Under the pieces are notes generated by a model that worked only from the letters and a program-made list of their open reading frames with translations, had not been told where the DNA came from and did no database searches. Positions 26,221 to 35,691 of a DNA stretch of 64,000 nt are shown here, piece after piece. The DNA is from Arthrobacter sp. E3 (GTDB lineage: Bacteria > Actinomycetota > Actinomycetes > Actinomycetales > Micrococcaceae): positions 1-64,000 of the forward strand of contig NZ_JAFMPX010000013.1 in assembly GCF_017353415.1 (NCBI RefSeq), read 5' to 3'. Both the position numbers and the translations under genes were made by a program. Positions within the stretch are counted from its first letter, which is position 1. Each line of letters starts with the position of its first letter.

Positions 26221-26967
26221 CTAATCCTCAACGGGTTCGGCTAAGTCTTCGGGTAGTTCGTACGGTTCTGGAAGAGTTCCAACATTGTGTTCAAGCAGGC
26301 GCCAGATGCCCATTCCGTCATTGTTGGGGTCAGTTTGGGCAGCTTCAACCACTGACCAATGGCAGTTGGACAGCCCGGACATGGCCCGCCACAGCTCCTC
26401 CGGCAGGCCCAACAGTTTTGCCAGTGCCACGCGTGTGGCTCCCCCATGGGTGGTGACCACCAGAGTGCCGCCGTCGGGCATATCCTCGGCTTTCTCCAAG
26501 ATGGCCTCAACCATGCGCTGGGCCACCTCCACGCGGGTCTCCCCGCCGCCTGCACGCACACCCGGCTCATCCTTCTGCCACAAGGCAATGTCGTCCGGGA
26601 AGTGTTCGATGATGTCATCGAACGTCCTGCCCTCCCACTCCCCGCCATACGTTTCACGCAGGCGGGGATCCACCAGAACCTCACTGCCCATCAGGGTTGC
26701 GAGCTCCTGAGCGGTGGCATAGGCCCTACCCAAGTCGGAGGAAAGGATCTGCACGTTCAGCTGAGCATTGTTGCGAACCAGCTTTCCCGCCAACAACGCT
26801 GCGGCACGACTGGCTTGTGAAACACCCACCTCATCCAGCGGAATGTCTGTTTGGCCTTGAAAGCGCCGCGCAGCATTCCAGGCGGTGCGTCCGTGGCGCC
26901 AAAAGATCACCCGTCGCCGCGTTCCGGCGGACTGCAGGACCGAGTGTTCTGGTTCAATTCCAGCCAT
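26221..26967 (-). CDS. Histidine phosphatase family (phosphoglycerate mutase-like) protein
   Basis: A 248-aa protein with the catalytic FWRHGRTAWN motif near residue 22, the acid catalyst region RLRETYGGEWEG and the second His in VVTTHGGATRVA. This is the layout of cofactor-dependent phosphatases such as GpmB/CobC-like enzymes; the substrate cannot be told. It starts 36 bp after the rsfS stop and belongs to the nadD-rsfS group. The ATG at 26967 directly follows an in-frame TTG. Confidence 0.88.
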   Translation of the reverse strand: MAGIEPEHSVLQSAGTRRRVIFWRHGRTAWNAARRFQGQTDIPLDEVGVSQASRAAALLAGKLVRNNAQLNVQILSSDLGRAYATAQELATLMGSEVLVDPRLRETYGGEWEGRTFDDIIEHFPDDIALWQKDEPGVRAGGGETRVEVAQRMVEAILEKAEDMPDGGTLVVTTHGGATRVALAKLLGLPEELWRAMSGLSNCHWSVVEAAQTDPNNDGMGIWRLLEHNVGTLPEPYELPEDLAEPVED

Positions 26968-27003
26968 CAAGGGAAGTATCCGTTCCAGAGCCCTTTGCAG
27001 GGA

Positions 27004-27483
27004 TTAGTTCTTGTTGGCCTGAGCGTTGGCCGGGACGTCGGTCTCAGTGCCTGCCGCAGTCACGGGCTCAGCGTCAGCTCCGGCGGCAGCGGAGGCACCG
27101 GCCGGCTTCGCCGACGGGTCGAGCTCGCCCAGCTGCAGGTCGATGACAGGGCAGTCTCCGTACAGGCGTTCCAGAGCGTAAAAGACCCTGTCTTCCTCAT
27201 GCTGGACGTGAACCACGATGTCGGCGTAGTCCAGCAGCACCCAGCGGCCTCCTGAACGTCCTTCGCGACGTACGGGGCGCAAGTCAAACTTGTGCAGCTC
27301 GTCTTCGATCCCGTCCACAATGGCGTTGACCTGACGCTCGGTTTCCGCCGATGCGATGAAGAAAATATCCGTGATGGCCAAGCGGTCGCTGACATCAATG
27401 GCTGTTACATTCAGGGCCAGCTTGTCCGATGCCGCACGTGCTGCTGCGCGTGCAAGTTCAATTGACTGTTCTGTTGCCGTCAC
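27004..27483 (-). CDS. rsfS: Ribosome silencing factor RsfS
   Basis: A 159-aa protein with the RsfS fold: ALNVTAIDVSDRLAITDIFFIASAETERQVNAI and GGRWVLLDYADIVVHVQHEEDRVFYALERLYGD are near-invariant blocks. RsfS binds L14 on the 50S subunit and blocks joining under starvation. The C-terminal 40 residues are an Ala-rich tail not found in short homologues. Start GTG at 27483 with AAAGGAA at 6 nt. It follows the tail-anchored protein gene and nadD, a common actinobacterial arrangement. Confidence 0.95.
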   Translation of the reverse strand: MTATEQSIELARAAARAASDKLALNVTAIDVSDRLAITDIFFIASAETERQVNAIVDGIEDELHKFDLRPVRREGRSGGRWVLLDYADIVVHVQHEEDRVFYALERLYGDCPVIDLQLGELDPSAKPAGASAAAGADAEPVTAAGTETDVPANAQANKN

Positions 27484-27510
27484 TACTGTTTCCTTTGATT
27501 GGTAAAAAAT

Positions 27511-29316
27511 TTAGCGTGTAAGAGATGTGATGAGAAAGATGACGCCCACAACCAGGGCAGCGCCGCCAACAATGAGGCTTCCCCACTGCAGCCGCCGATT
27601 ACGCTGGGTACGCCGCAGCCCTGCCGTCATTGCATCCAGCGGCTCAAGTCCATGAGCATAGTCGGCTGGCATCGGGGGCATCTGCGACCGGTGCATCTCG
27701 GCGCGCACTGGGGCAGGCGTTGCGGCAGCTGCTTCAGCGGGTGCCACGGCCACAGGTCCGACGGCGGAGCCCGCGGTTGGGTGCCCGCCCGTAAGTACAC
27801 GTTTACCGTGACTGGGGCTGTGGACGGATTCTGATGCCGGGACTGCTTCAGAACGTTCAGTACTCGTGGTGGGAACCACGGTGCTGGTTACCTCGCTCTT
27901 ATGCTTGGCCGTTGTGCGCTGCACCTGTGGTTCAGGTACTTGTGCGGGGTGAGCACCGAGCGGCTCCGTTGCGGCGGCAGCGGTGTAGGCCGCTGTCCCT
28001 ACATTCGAGGTGCTTATGGGTGCCGATTTTCCCGCCGAACGGGGCAGCGGTTTCCTGGGCCCGGCGGTTTGCTGACGCATTGACTGGGTGACGATCGGCA
28101 CATGCGTTGTTGCAGGCGGGCGCATCACGGACCGGTCGATGCCGGGCACCTGGATAAATTCCAGCGGAGTGACCATGGCCAGGTTGTCGGTCGCCGTGGG
28201 GTCGGGGGTCGGCCGTCGGTTCCTGGCATTCTCCTGCCCCAGCCGTTCACGGGCCTCGGCCCGCTGGTTGAGAACGGCGGCACGGCCACTGTCTTCCCGC
28301 TGCGCTGCCACGACCGTCAATTCCTCGGATGTGGGGATGGTTGTCCCCGGCGCCTGATTGCTACCATGCGCGCCGGCACGGCCCGAACCGCGTGCCACTG
28401 ATGAGGGAGCATCCACGGCACCGGACGAAGCGCGGCGGCCAGTGCGGCGGTGAGCGAAGGGCCCCAACAGCGGGCTGCTTCCCTGGCCCCCCGGAACTGC
28501 CGTGCTGGCTTCTGCCTGCTGTCCAGTGCCCTGTCCGGGTAGCGCCGCAGGTTCCGCGTCGAGGAGCTTCTTGTAGGAGCTCTGGGCTGCTCTTTCGCGT
28601 CCACCCGTTTGGGACTGCCGTTCTACCGGTACTGCTCCTCTATCCGACTGGGTGGTCGGTTCCACCTGCCCTGCAGTGGCTGGTGAGACCGCGGAGGCGG
28701 GGACCGCGGGACCTGTCGTGGATTCACCAGCCGAAGCCTGAACGGCAGCAACGCCAGTTTTACGCGCAGCAGCGCCGGTTTTGGGTGCAGCAGCGCCACT
28801 TCTACGCGCAGCGGCTCCGGTCTTGGCCGCAGCAGCGCCAGTTTTGGGTGCAGCAGACCCAGTTTTGGGTGTAGCAGCGCCACTTCTACGCGCAGCGGCT
28901 CCGGTCTTGGCCGTGGCAGCGCCGGTTTTGGTCGCAACAGCAGTTTTACGCGCAGCGGCTCCGGTCTTAGCCGTGGCAGACCCGGGCTTGGGCGCAACAG
29001 CGCCGAGCTTGGGTGCAGCAGCGCCAGTTTCACGCTCACCGGCTCCGGTCTTGGCGGTGGCAGCGCCGGTTTTGGGCGCAGCAGCAGTGTTACGCGCAGC
29101 GGCTCCGGTCTTGGCCGTGGCAGAGGCGGTTTTGGGTGTAGCCGCGTTTTGAGGACCGGCGCCAGTCTTACGTGCAGCAGCGTTTTGGGGACCAGCGGCG
29201 CTTTTGGGCGTGGCGGTGCCGGGCTTCAGCGGCTGTCCCGTGGCGCCGCTTGATTTGGCCGACTGCGCACGCGGTTCCCTGCGGCTGCGAATCGGCTCCG
29301 TTTCCTTGCTCATCAC
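27511..29316 (-). CDS. Ala/Lys/Thr-rich tail-anchored protein of unknown function
   Basis: A 601-aa protein that starts at a GTG overlapping the nadD stop (or an ATG 3 nt later). Residues about 36-200 are degenerate 7-8-residue repeats of the type AxPKTGAAA or ARKTGAA, placing a Lys every few residues, like histone H1-type tails. A long low-complexity, Ser/Thr/Pro-rich region follows with an island at about 340-385 ([20 protein letters not shown] ... [14 protein letters not shown]). A single hydrophobic helix (about 575-598) lies at the extreme C-terminus behind [11 protein letters not shown], so it should be tail-anchored with the bulk in the cytoplasm. I know no characterised homologue. Confidence 0.8.
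   Translation of the reverse strand: MMSKETEPIRSRREPRAQSAKSSGATGQPLKPGTATPKSAAGPQNAAARKTGAGPQNAATPKTASATAKTGAAARNTAAAPKTGAATAKTGAGERETGAAAPKLGAVAPKPGSATAKTGAAARKTAVATKTGAATAKTGAAARRSGAATPKTGSAAPKTGAAAAKTGAAARRSGAAAPKTGAAARKTGVAAVQASAGESTTGPAVPASAVSPATAGQVEPTTQSDRGAVPVERQSQTGGRERAAQSSYKKLLDAEPAALPGQGTGQQAEASTAVPGGQGSSPLLGPFAHRRTGRRASSGAVDAPSSVARGSGRAGAHGSNQAPGTTIPTSEELTVVAAQREDSGRAAVLNQRAEARERLGQENARNRRPTPDPTATDNLAMVTPLEFIQVPGIDRSVMRPPATTHVPIVTQSMRQQTAGPRKPLPRSAGKSAPISTSNVGTAAYTAAAATEPLGAHPAQVPEPQVQRTTAKHKSEVTSTVVPTTSTERSEAVPASESVHSPSHGKRVLTGGHPTAGSAVGPVAVAPAEAAAATPAPVRAEMHRSQMPPMPADYAHGLEPLDAMTAGLRRTQRNRRLQWGSLIVGGAALVVGVIFLITSLTR
28717..29211. repeat. Degenerate repeats encoding KTGAAA-type units
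   Basis: About twenty degenerate copies of a 21-24-bp unit; on the plus strand many contain CGCAGCGGCTCCGGTCTTGG or CAGCAGCGCCAGTTTTGGGT-like blocks. They code for the Lys/Ala repeats of the overlying minus-strand gene. Confidence 0.8.
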
Positions 29317-30032
29317 TCACTCATTCGGTTCTGGAAATCTTCGGTTCTCGAAGTTACCGGCACGATCCCTGCAAGGGCATTCGTGGCGGGTTGTAGGTAG
29401 AGACCATATTTGGCAATGTATTGTACGACTCCGTCAGGCACCAAGTACCAGACGGGATTGTGCTCCGCCACCCGCATCCTGCAATCAGTGGACGAGATTG
29501 ACATGGCGGGCACTTCCAACAAACTTACATCGGTGCGCCCCCTGTCATCGAGGACATGCCCGGGACGGGTTACACCAACAAAATGGGCCAGATCCCACAG
29601 CTCGTCGCTGTCTTTCCACGACATGATCTGTGCCATGGCATCGGCTCCGGTGATAAAAAACAAATCCGCCTCAGGACGCATCCTGCGCAAGTCGCGCAAT
29701 GTGTCGATCGTGAAGGTGGGGCCGGGCCTGTCAATGTCCACACGGCTCACGGTGAACTGGGGGTTTGCTGCGGTGGCAATGACTGTCATCAAATACCTGT
29801 GTTCAGCGGCGCTAACCTGGTTCTTGGCTTTCTGCCACGGTTCACCCGTGGGCACGAAGATAACTTCGTCAAGCTTAAAGACACTCGCAACCTCACTGGC
29901 TGCGACAAGGTGACCATGGTGGATTGGGTCGAACGTTCCACCCATGACCCCAACACGCAGACGACCCTTGGCGCTTTCAACCGAAGGCGCCAAGGGTGTT
30001 TGCTCAGTGATTGGAGGACGCCGAATCGTCAC
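29313..30032 (-). CDS. nadD: Nicotinate-nucleotide adenylyltransferase
   Basis: A 239-aa enzyme that adenylates nicotinate mononucleotide in NAD synthesis. It has the nucleotidyltransferase motif [36 protein letters not shown] and the second motif [11 protein letters not shown]. It starts from a GTG at 30032 inside the preceding small gene, giving a 29-bp overlap; there is no clear SD, so translation is probably coupled. About 24 N-terminal residues precede the fold. Confidence 0.95.
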   Translation of the reverse strand: MTIRRPPITEQTPLAPSVESAKGRLRVGVMGGTFDPIHHGHLVAASEVASVFKLDEVIFVPTGEPWQKAKNQVSAAEHRYLMTVIATAANPQFTVSRVDIDRPGPTFTIDTLRDLRRMRPEADLFFITGADAMAQIMSWKDSDELWDLAHFVGVTRPGHVLDDRGRTDVSLLEVPAMSISSTDCRMRVAEHNPVWYLVPDGVVQYIAKYGLYLQPATNALAGIVPVTSRTEDFQNRMSE

Positions 30033-30249
30033 CGTGCAAGTGCTTGTTCGTGTGCTGGCGGTGCGGGTCCTCGGAAGCTTCGACTGCCGCGTGTCGGTTG
30101 CCCAAGTTCATGAATGAGACCGTGACGAACATCAACAGCAGCAGCGCTGCGAGCATTGCCCCGCCAATCACGAACGGGGGTGCGATCAACGGCGCAAGGT
30201 CATGTTCCTCTGCGGCAGCCAGTACGACTCCTGCAAGCTGGGTCAGCAT
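30004..30249 (-). CDS. Small membrane protein, 81 aa
   Basis: Begins [22 protein letters not shown], has one strong transmembrane helix (about residues 27-47, [20 protein letters not shown]) and a His-rich C-terminal tail ([14 protein letters not shown]). AGGGGAG precedes the ATG. It overlaps and is probably translationally coupled to nadD. Function unknown; the His/Asp tail could bind metal. Confidence 0.78.
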   Translation of the reverse strand: MLTQLAGVVLAAAEEHDLAPLIAPPFVIGGAMLAALLLLMFVTVSFMNLGNRHAAVEASEDPHRQHTNKHLHGDDSASSNH

Positions 30250-30370
30250 TATTTCTCCCCTAGGGTGCGTGGCCGGGCGGCAGTGTAACCGCGACCGAAC
30301 CGTCTATCACTTGAATTCTTTTCTAATGGTACGTGCAATCGACGTACACTGGCACACCGACGGGCCGAAT

Positions 30371-31651
30371 TCAGCCCCGGACCTGACCTTCGCCTTGCAC
30401 AATCCATTTGGTGGTGGTCAACTCTGTCAGGCCCATGGGCCCGCGAGCATGCAGTTTTTGCGTGGAAATACCGACTTCGGCCCCGAGGCCCAGCTCGCCG
30501 CCGTCGGTGAAACGAGTGCTCGCATTCACAATGACTGCGGCCGAATCAATTTCAGCAATGAACTTTTCAGCATTGGCCAAGTTGTTCGTCACGATCGCTT
30601 CCGTGTGGCCTGTGCTCCAAGTGCGGATGTGGGCGATGGCGTCCGGCATGGAATCGACCATCTTCACGGCCAGGTCAAGGTCCATGTATTCGGTAGCCCA
30701 GTCCTCATCCGTGGCCGGCACTGCCGTGACTCCTGCTGGCAGAACAGCCTGTACACGCTCATCGACGTGCAGGCGAACTCCCGCCTTCGACAGTGCTTTG
30801 AGTACTGCTGGAAGAACAGTCGCATCTTTGTGGACCAACAGCGTCTCCACTGTGTTGCACACGCTGGGGCGGTGTGTTTTCGCGTTCAGCAGGATGTTGA
30901 CGCTCATTTCCTCTTCGGCACTGCTGTCGATGAAGATATGCACGTTGCCTTCACCCGTTTCAATGACAGGAACGGCAGAATTGTTCACCACCGTCTGGAT
31001 CAGCTCACGTCCGCCGCGGGGAATCAACACGTCGACGGAGCCTCGCGCCTTCATGATGAGGTTGGCGCCTTCACGGCCGAACTGGTCCACGGACTGGACG
31101 GCGTCTGCTGGCAGGCCCACAGCGTCAAGGGCCTCGCGCAATAGGCCGAGCAAAGCCTTGTTGGTGTGGGCAGCTGCGCTCCCACCGCGCAGGATCACGG
31201 CGTTGCCGCTCTTGAGGGCAAGGCCGGCAATATCAACGGTAACGTTGGGACGTGCTTCGTAGATGGCGGCAACCACACCCATGGGGACGTTGATTTGGCG
31301 CATGCGCAGGCCGTTGGGCAGAGTCTGTCCACGGACCACGTTGCCTACGGGGTCTGGAAGGCTGGCAAGGTTTTCCAATGCGTCGGCCAGCCCCTGGACG
31401 CGGACCTTGGTCAGTGTGAGGCGATCGAGCAGTGGTAGTGAAGTTCCGTTTTCGTGGCCTGCTGCCACATCCTTGGCGTTGGCTGCAAGGATGGCATCTT
31501 GGTGTTCCAAAAGCGACTTGGCAATGGCCCGCAGGCCTTTGTCTTTCCAGGCACGGTTGGCTCCGGCCATGCGGCGGGAAGCTCGGCGGGCACGCTCGGT
31601 GATGGCCTGAACTTCAGCGGAAATATTTACTTTTACAATCGGTTCGGTCAT
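30371..31651 (-). CDS. proA: Gamma-glutamyl phosphate reductase
   Basis: A 426-aa ALDH-superfamily enzyme reducing glutamyl-5-phosphate to the semialdehyde, second step of proline synthesis. Typical are VPMGVVAAIYEARPNVTVD, the NRG-like ILRGGSAA segment, the nucleophile Cys in HRPSVCNTVETLL and the closing STRFTDGGELGLGAEVGISTQKLHARGPMG. It lies 61 bp after proB, with a hairpin between. Confidence 0.97.
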   Translation of the reverse strand: MTEPIVKVNISAEVQAITERARRASRRMAGANRAWKDKGLRAIAKSLLEHQDAILAANAKDVAAGHENGTSLPLLDRLTLTKVRVQGLADALENLASLPDPVGNVVRGQTLPNGLRMRQINVPMGVVAAIYEARPNVTVDIAGLALKSGNAVILRGGSAAAHTNKALLGLLREALDAVGLPADAVQSVDQFGREGANLIMKARGSVDVLIPRGGRELIQTVVNNSAVPVIETGEGNVHIFIDSSAEEEMSVNILLNAKTHRPSVCNTVETLLVHKDATVLPAVLKALSKAGVRLHVDERVQAVLPAGVTAVPATDEDWATEYMDLDLAVKMVDSMPDAIAHIRTWSTGHTEAIVTNNLANAEKFIAEIDSAAVIVNASTRFTDGGELGLGAEVGISTQKLHARGPMGLTELTTTKWIVQGEGQVRG

Positions 31652-31667
31652 CCATCAAGTCTAGGGC

Positions 31668-31702
31668 ACCGAGACCTGCGTCGCTGTGACGCAGGCCTCG
31701 GT
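31668..31702 (-). other. Hairpin between proB and proA
   Basis: Arms 31668-31682 and 31688-31702 pair over 15 positions with one mismatch around a 5-nt loop. There is no T-run; it could attenuate or stabilise the proBA message. Confidence 0.45.
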
Positions 31703-31712
31703 CAGCTAAGCG

Positions 31713-32879
31713 CTAAACGCTCAGGATCACCAAGTCATCAACATGGACCACTTCACGCTCGAATTGCTGGCCCATGACTTTTGCCAGGTTCTTGGTTGAG
31801 TGGCCCAGCATCTGCGGCAGGTCGGAATTACGGAAGTTGACCAGTCCGTGGGCAAACACGTTCCCGTGTGAATCACAGATCTCGACGGCGTCTCCGGCAA
31901 CAAATTCTCCGCTGACGGCGGTGATTCCTGCTGGCAGCACGGACTTGTTCCGTTCGGTGACTGCCCGGACAGCGCCGTCATCCAGTACCAGACGCCCGCG
32001 GATATCCGCCAGGTGTGCCAGCCACAGCATTCGCACGGAGCGTCTGTTGCCGTTCTCGCCGAACCAGGTTCCCACGTCCTCACCTGCCAGTGCGGCAGCC
32101 GCTTGGGCGGTGGAGGTGACAAGGGCTGGAATCCCGGTTTCGGCTGCAATCATGGCAGCCTGTACCTTCGTGGCCATGCCTCCTGTGCCCAGCCCGGCCT
32201 TGCCAGTGGTGCCGATGACGACCCCTTCAAGGTCGTCGGGTGAGTCCACTTGGCTAATGCGCGTGGCCCCTTGCGAGGGTGGACCGTCGTACAAGGAGTC
32301 AACATCGGACAGCAACAACAGGGCATCTGCCTTGACGAGGTGTGCCACGAGGGCCGCGAGCCGGTCATTGTCGCCGAAACGAATCTCACGGGTGGCAACA
32401 GTGTCGTTTTCATTGACAATGGGAATGACGCCCAGGTTGAGCAATCGTTCCAAGGCCCGATGCGCATTGACATGCTGGCGGCGTTTGGCCAGGTCTTCGG
32501 CTGTCAGCAACACCTGCGAAGCAATGACTCCATGGGCACTAAAGACCTTGTTGTAGTAAGCCATCAACAACCCCTGGCCCACGCTGGCAGCTGCCTGCTG
32601 CGTCGCAAGGTCATACGGTCTACGAACCAGGCCCAACGGTGCCAAACCTGCCGAGATAGCACCGGAGGACACCAGAATGATCTCCGTTCCCGCCTTGTGC
32701 CGCTCAGCCAGCACACCGGCGAGCTGGGTCAGTGCCTCCTCTGAAATACCGCCAACAAGCGACGTCAAGGAGGACGACCCGACCTTCACCACGATTCGGG
32801 ACGCGGTGGCGATAGTCTGCCGTACCGGCAGGGAAAGCTCTTGGTCATGTTCCATAATTGTCAATGCTTCCAGGCTCAT
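31713..32879 (-). CDS. proB: Glutamate 5-kinase with PUA domain
   Basis: A 388-aa kinase for the first step of proline synthesis. The amino-acid-kinase domain has [29 protein letters not shown] and [11 protein letters not shown]; a PUA domain follows from about residue 295 ([13 protein letters not shown] ... [11 protein letters not shown]), the proline feedback version. The ATG overlaps the obgE stop by 4 bp, so it is translationally coupled to the GTPase gene. Confidence 0.96.
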   Translation of the reverse strand: MSLEALTIMEHDQELSLPVRQTIATASRIVVKVGSSSLTSLVGGISEEALTQLAGVLAERHKAGTEIILVSSGAISAGLAPLGLVRRPYDLATQQAAASVGQGLLMAYYNKVFSAHGVIASQVLLTAEDLAKRRQHVNAHRALERLLNLGVIPIVNENDTVATREIRFGDNDRLAALVAHLVKADALLLLSDVDSLYDGPPSQGATRISQVDSPDDLEGVVIGTTGKAGLGTGGMATKVQAAMIAAETGIPALVTSTAQAAAALAGEDVGTWFGENGNRRSVRMLWLAHLADIRGRLVLDDGAVRAVTERNKSVLPAGITAVSGEFVAGDAVEICDSHGNVFAHGLVNFRNSDLPQMLGHSTKNLAKVMGQQFEREVVHVDDLVILSV

Positions 32880-34492
32880 AGATCCTTAGTGGTAGTCGAT
32901 TCTGCGGATTCACCTTCAGCGGCCAAATCGGCTTCAATGAAGTGCGTTTTGGTTGATTGGCGGTTGGTTGATTCGGTCCAGATGCCGGCCTTGCGCTCGG
33001 CCTCGAGTTCTGCACGGGCCGCAGCCTTTGCGTCGCGGCGCTCCTGCTGTTCCTGGCGCTTCTGCGAACGGGTGGGACGATCTCCCAGATCGAGCAGGCG
33101 CAAGTCGGTGCCGCGCGGTGCCGCCAAGTGTTCGGCGCCACCCATCATGGTGGGTTCCCAATCAAAGATCATACCGTGCTCCCCGCCAATGACAACTGTG
33201 TCACCGGGAGTGGCACCCATCCGGAAAAGTTCCTTCTCGACGCCGGCCTTCGCCAATCGGTCTGCCAGATAGCCGATGGCTTCCTCGTTCTGGAAATCAG
33301 TCTGCTCAACCCACCGCTCGGGCTTCTCTCCACGGACACGGAACAGGGGCTCCAAGTTTCGTTCTTCACGAACGATCTTGAAGGGCACGGCGTTGACTGC
33401 ACGGGGGCGCAGTACAACGGGTTCCACCTTGGCCGGGGCCTCAATGATCTGCTGACGGGCGGCCATGACAATTTCTGCCATGGCGTAGCCGAGCCCCTTC
33501 AGTCCCTCATGGCTCGCCGCGGAAACTTCAAAGACCCGGTAGCCGCGTGACTCCAGGTCGCCGCGCACAAACTCTGCCATGTCACGTCCGTCGGGGGAAT
33601 CCACCTTGTTGAGCGCCACCAGACGAGGGCGTGCATTCAAAGGCACCACATCGCCGTCGGTGCCGGCATAGCTCATGTCGACGTCGTACCGGTCAAGCTC
33701 GCGCTCAATGATGGCCAGGTCACTGATGGGGTCGCGGTCCGCCTCAAGCGCGGCGCAGTCCAGGACGTGCACAATGGCCGCGCAACGCTCCACGTGGCGC
33801 AGGAAGTTATGGCCCAGGCCCTTGCCTTCGCTGGCGCCCTCAATGAGGCCCGGAACGTCGGCCATGGTGAAGCGGACCTCCCCGGCCTGGACAACGCCCA
33901 GATTGGGGATCAGGGTGGTGAAGGGGTAGTCGGCAATCTTGGGCCGTGCCGCAGACATGGCGGCGATGAGGCTGGACTTGCCGGCGGACGGGAAACCCAC
34001 TAGGGCAATATCTGCAATGGACTTCAATTCAAGGACAATGTCGGCCTCTGAGCCTGCGATGCCCAACAGGGCGAAACCCGGGGCCTTGCGCTTCAGCGAG
34101 GAAAGAGCGTTGTTGCCGAGCCCGCCCAGGCCACCCGCGGCAGCGACGTATTCCGTGCCGATGCCCACGAGGTCGGCCAGGACATTACCTTCCTTGTCCT
34201 TGATGACCGTGCCATCGGGAACTTCAAGGATCAACGAATGGCCGTCCTTGCCATCGCGCCAGTCACCCATGCCGGGCTGACCGTTGCCGCCCCGGCGGTG
34301 GGGAGCGTGGTGGAAGTCAAGCAAGGTGGTGGTCTGGTCGCTGACACGGAAGATGACACTGCCGCCGTCGCCGCCCTTGCCGCCGTCGGGCCCGCCCAAC
34401 GGCTTGAATTTTTCACTGTGCACGGAGACGCAGCCATGGCCGCCAGTCCCGCCGGATACATGCAATACAACCCGGTCAACAAAGCTGGCCAA
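32876..34492 (-). CDS. obgE: GTPase Obg with OCT domain
   Basis: A 538-aa ribosome-assembly and stress GTPase. It has the Gly-rich Obg fold (residues 1-158, GGxGGxG repeats), the G domain with GFPSAGKSS (G1), DVPGL (G3) and NKVD (G4), and an OCT domain (about 350-430, [15 protein letters not shown]). The C-terminal 60 residues are a charged [23 protein letters not shown]-type helix and tail. AAGGAG precedes the ATG. It follows rplU-rpmA, separated by a terminator-like hairpin. Confidence 0.96.
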   Translation of the reverse strand: MASFVDRVVLHVSGGTGGHGCVSVHSEKFKPLGGPDGGKGGDGGSVIFRVSDQTTTLLDFHHAPHRRGGNGQPGMGDWRDGKDGHSLILEVPDGTVIKDKEGNVLADLVGIGTEYVAAAGGLGGLGNNALSSLKRKAPGFALLGIAGSEADIVLELKSIADIALVGFPSAGKSSLIAAMSAARPKIADYPFTTLIPNLGVVQAGEVRFTMADVPGLIEGASEGKGLGHNFLRHVERCAAIVHVLDCAALEADRDPISDLAIIERELDRYDVDMSYAGTDGDVVPLNARPRLVALNKVDSPDGRDMAEFVRGDLESRGYRVFEVSAASHEGLKGLGYAMAEIVMAARQQIIEAPAKVEPVVLRPRAVNAVPFKIVREERNLEPLFRVRGEKPERWVEQTDFQNEEAIGYLADRLAKAGVEKELFRMGATPGDTVVIGGEHGMIFDWEPTMMGGAEHLAAPRGTDLRLLDLGDRPTRSQKRQEQQERRDAKAAARAELEAERKAGIWTESTNRQSTKTHFIEADLAAEGESAESTTTKDL

Positions 34493-34580
34493 TGAAATCT
34501 CCTTGAATAGAACTTGCCTTGCGCACTCATTCTAGTCCGCAAGTAATCGTTGGCCTGAGTCAAGCCGGTAAAGCTGCTTT

Positions 34581-34618
34581 AAAAGACAGTGGGGCGGACC
34601 ATGCGGCCCGCCCCACTG
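34581..34618 (-). terminator. Terminator between rpmA and obgE
   Basis: Arms 34587-34597 and 34608-34618 (CAGTGGGGCGG) form an 11-bp perfect stem followed on the minus strand by TCTTTT. Read-through into obgE is likely partial. Confidence 0.75.
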
Positions 34619-34633
34619 GAATAGCTTTGGTGA

Positions 34634-34891
34634 TTAGACCGCAGCTTCAACGATGTTGACTACGCGACGTCCACGACGCGTGCCGAACTCGACTGCGCCT
34701 GCGTCAAGAGCGAACAATGTGTCGTCCTTGCCGCGACCGACGCCTGCGCCGGGGTGGAAGTGTGTGCCGCGCTGGCGAACGATGATTTCGCCCGCCTTGA
34801 CAACCTGACCACCGAAGCGCTTGACGCCAAGGTACTGAGCGTTGGAGTCACGACCGTTGCGAGTGGAACTCGCACCCTTTTTATGTGCCAT
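34634..34891 (-). CDS. rpmA: 50S ribosomal protein L27
   Basis: An 85-aa protein starting [22 protein letters not shown] with [21 protein letters not shown], the classical L27 sequence. The basic N-terminus reaches the peptidyl-transferase centre. It lacks the cleavable N-terminal extension seen in Firmicutes. It follows rplU by 59 bp. Confidence 0.97.
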   Translation of the reverse strand: MAHKKGASSTRNGRDSNAQYLGVKRFGGQVVKAGEIIVRQRGTHFHPGAGVGRGKDDTLFALDAGAVEFGTRRGRRVVNIVEAAV

Positions 34892-34950
34892 TTGAAAATG
34901 CCTGCCTTTTGACTAAAAGTTACTAAGTGGATCGACGTTCGAAGCGCTTA

Positions 34951-35259
34951 TTAAGCGATTGAAGTGATCTTGACCTTCGACAGTTCCTGTCGGTGGCCCT
35001 GACGCTTCTTGTAACCGGTCTTATTCTTGAATTTCTGGATGACAATCTTCGGACCGCGGAGGTCCTCCAACTTCTCAGCCGTAACCTTCACATTAGCCAG
35101 GTCCTTTGCGGCGGTGGTGATTTTCTCACCATCGACCAGGAGCAGAGCGGGCAGCTCAAGCGTGCTGCCGACTCCACCGGGGACGCGGTTCATGGTCACG
35201 TGGTCTCCAACGGAAACCTTTTCTTGACGGCCGCCTGCGCGGACAATCGCGTACACCAC
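34951..35259 (-). CDS. rplU: 50S ribosomal protein L21
   Basis: A 102-aa protein from the GTG at 35259 (then [18 protein letters not shown]). It ends with the conserved [25 protein letters not shown] four codons earlier at 35271, preceded by GAGAG, is an alternative start; I prefer the later one because L21 proteins typically begin [10 protein letters not shown]. First gene of rplU-rpmA. Confidence 0.95.
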   Translation of the reverse strand: MVYAIVRAGGRQEKVSVGDHVTMNRVPGGVGSTLELPALLLVDGEKITTAAKDLANVKVTAEKLEDLRGPKIVIQKFKNKTGYKKRQGHRQELSKVKITSIA

Positions 35260-35271
35260 TGGGGAACTCAC

Positions 35272-35691
35272 TTCTCTCGACGTTATTACAAAGTTTTTAT
35301 GCCGACATGATCATGATTGATCATTGCCAACCACATGCGCCCGCTGTTCAAAGTGAACGAAACGATATGCATGCATGTGCCTCAACGCCGTGGACCTCAA
35401 TGGAGTTCTGCCATGGAGTGATTGCCCTAGGTATTGGCGTAAGCACCGAAGATCAAGAATACGCTAATTCTCGCTCCGGGAGCAAATGAGACTGATTGCG
35501 CGCCCTAGATCGGGCCGGGCAAAAATGATCTCTTGTCCGAAAATCTTGGGGTACTTGCGAAACCGCACTTTGCAACTTTAGCGCGTAAGCTGGAAATTTT
35601 TACCATTTGCACCCGTGCCGCGTCGTTTTCTTCTTCCGGAATGGGTGGCGTTAATCACCTATGCCGGTCCATGGGGCGGTTGGCTGGACGG
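35272..35691 (-). other. 420-bp gene-free stretch: rplU leader and promoter region
   Basis: No frame here looks coding. Near 35307-35325 there is a TGATCATGATTGATCA-like self-complementary segment, and a small GCTCCGGGAGC hairpin lies near 35473. A long 5' leader is common for ribosomal protein operons and could hold an autoregulatory structure, but I recognise no known L21 leader motif. Promoter hexamers were not convincing. Confidence 0.45.

Noticed and set aside
35307-35325. TGATCA-type palindrome upstream of rplU as an operator
   Set aside because: It is short, AT-rich and not supported by any regulator or repeat elsewhere in the window; left as a note in the leader description.
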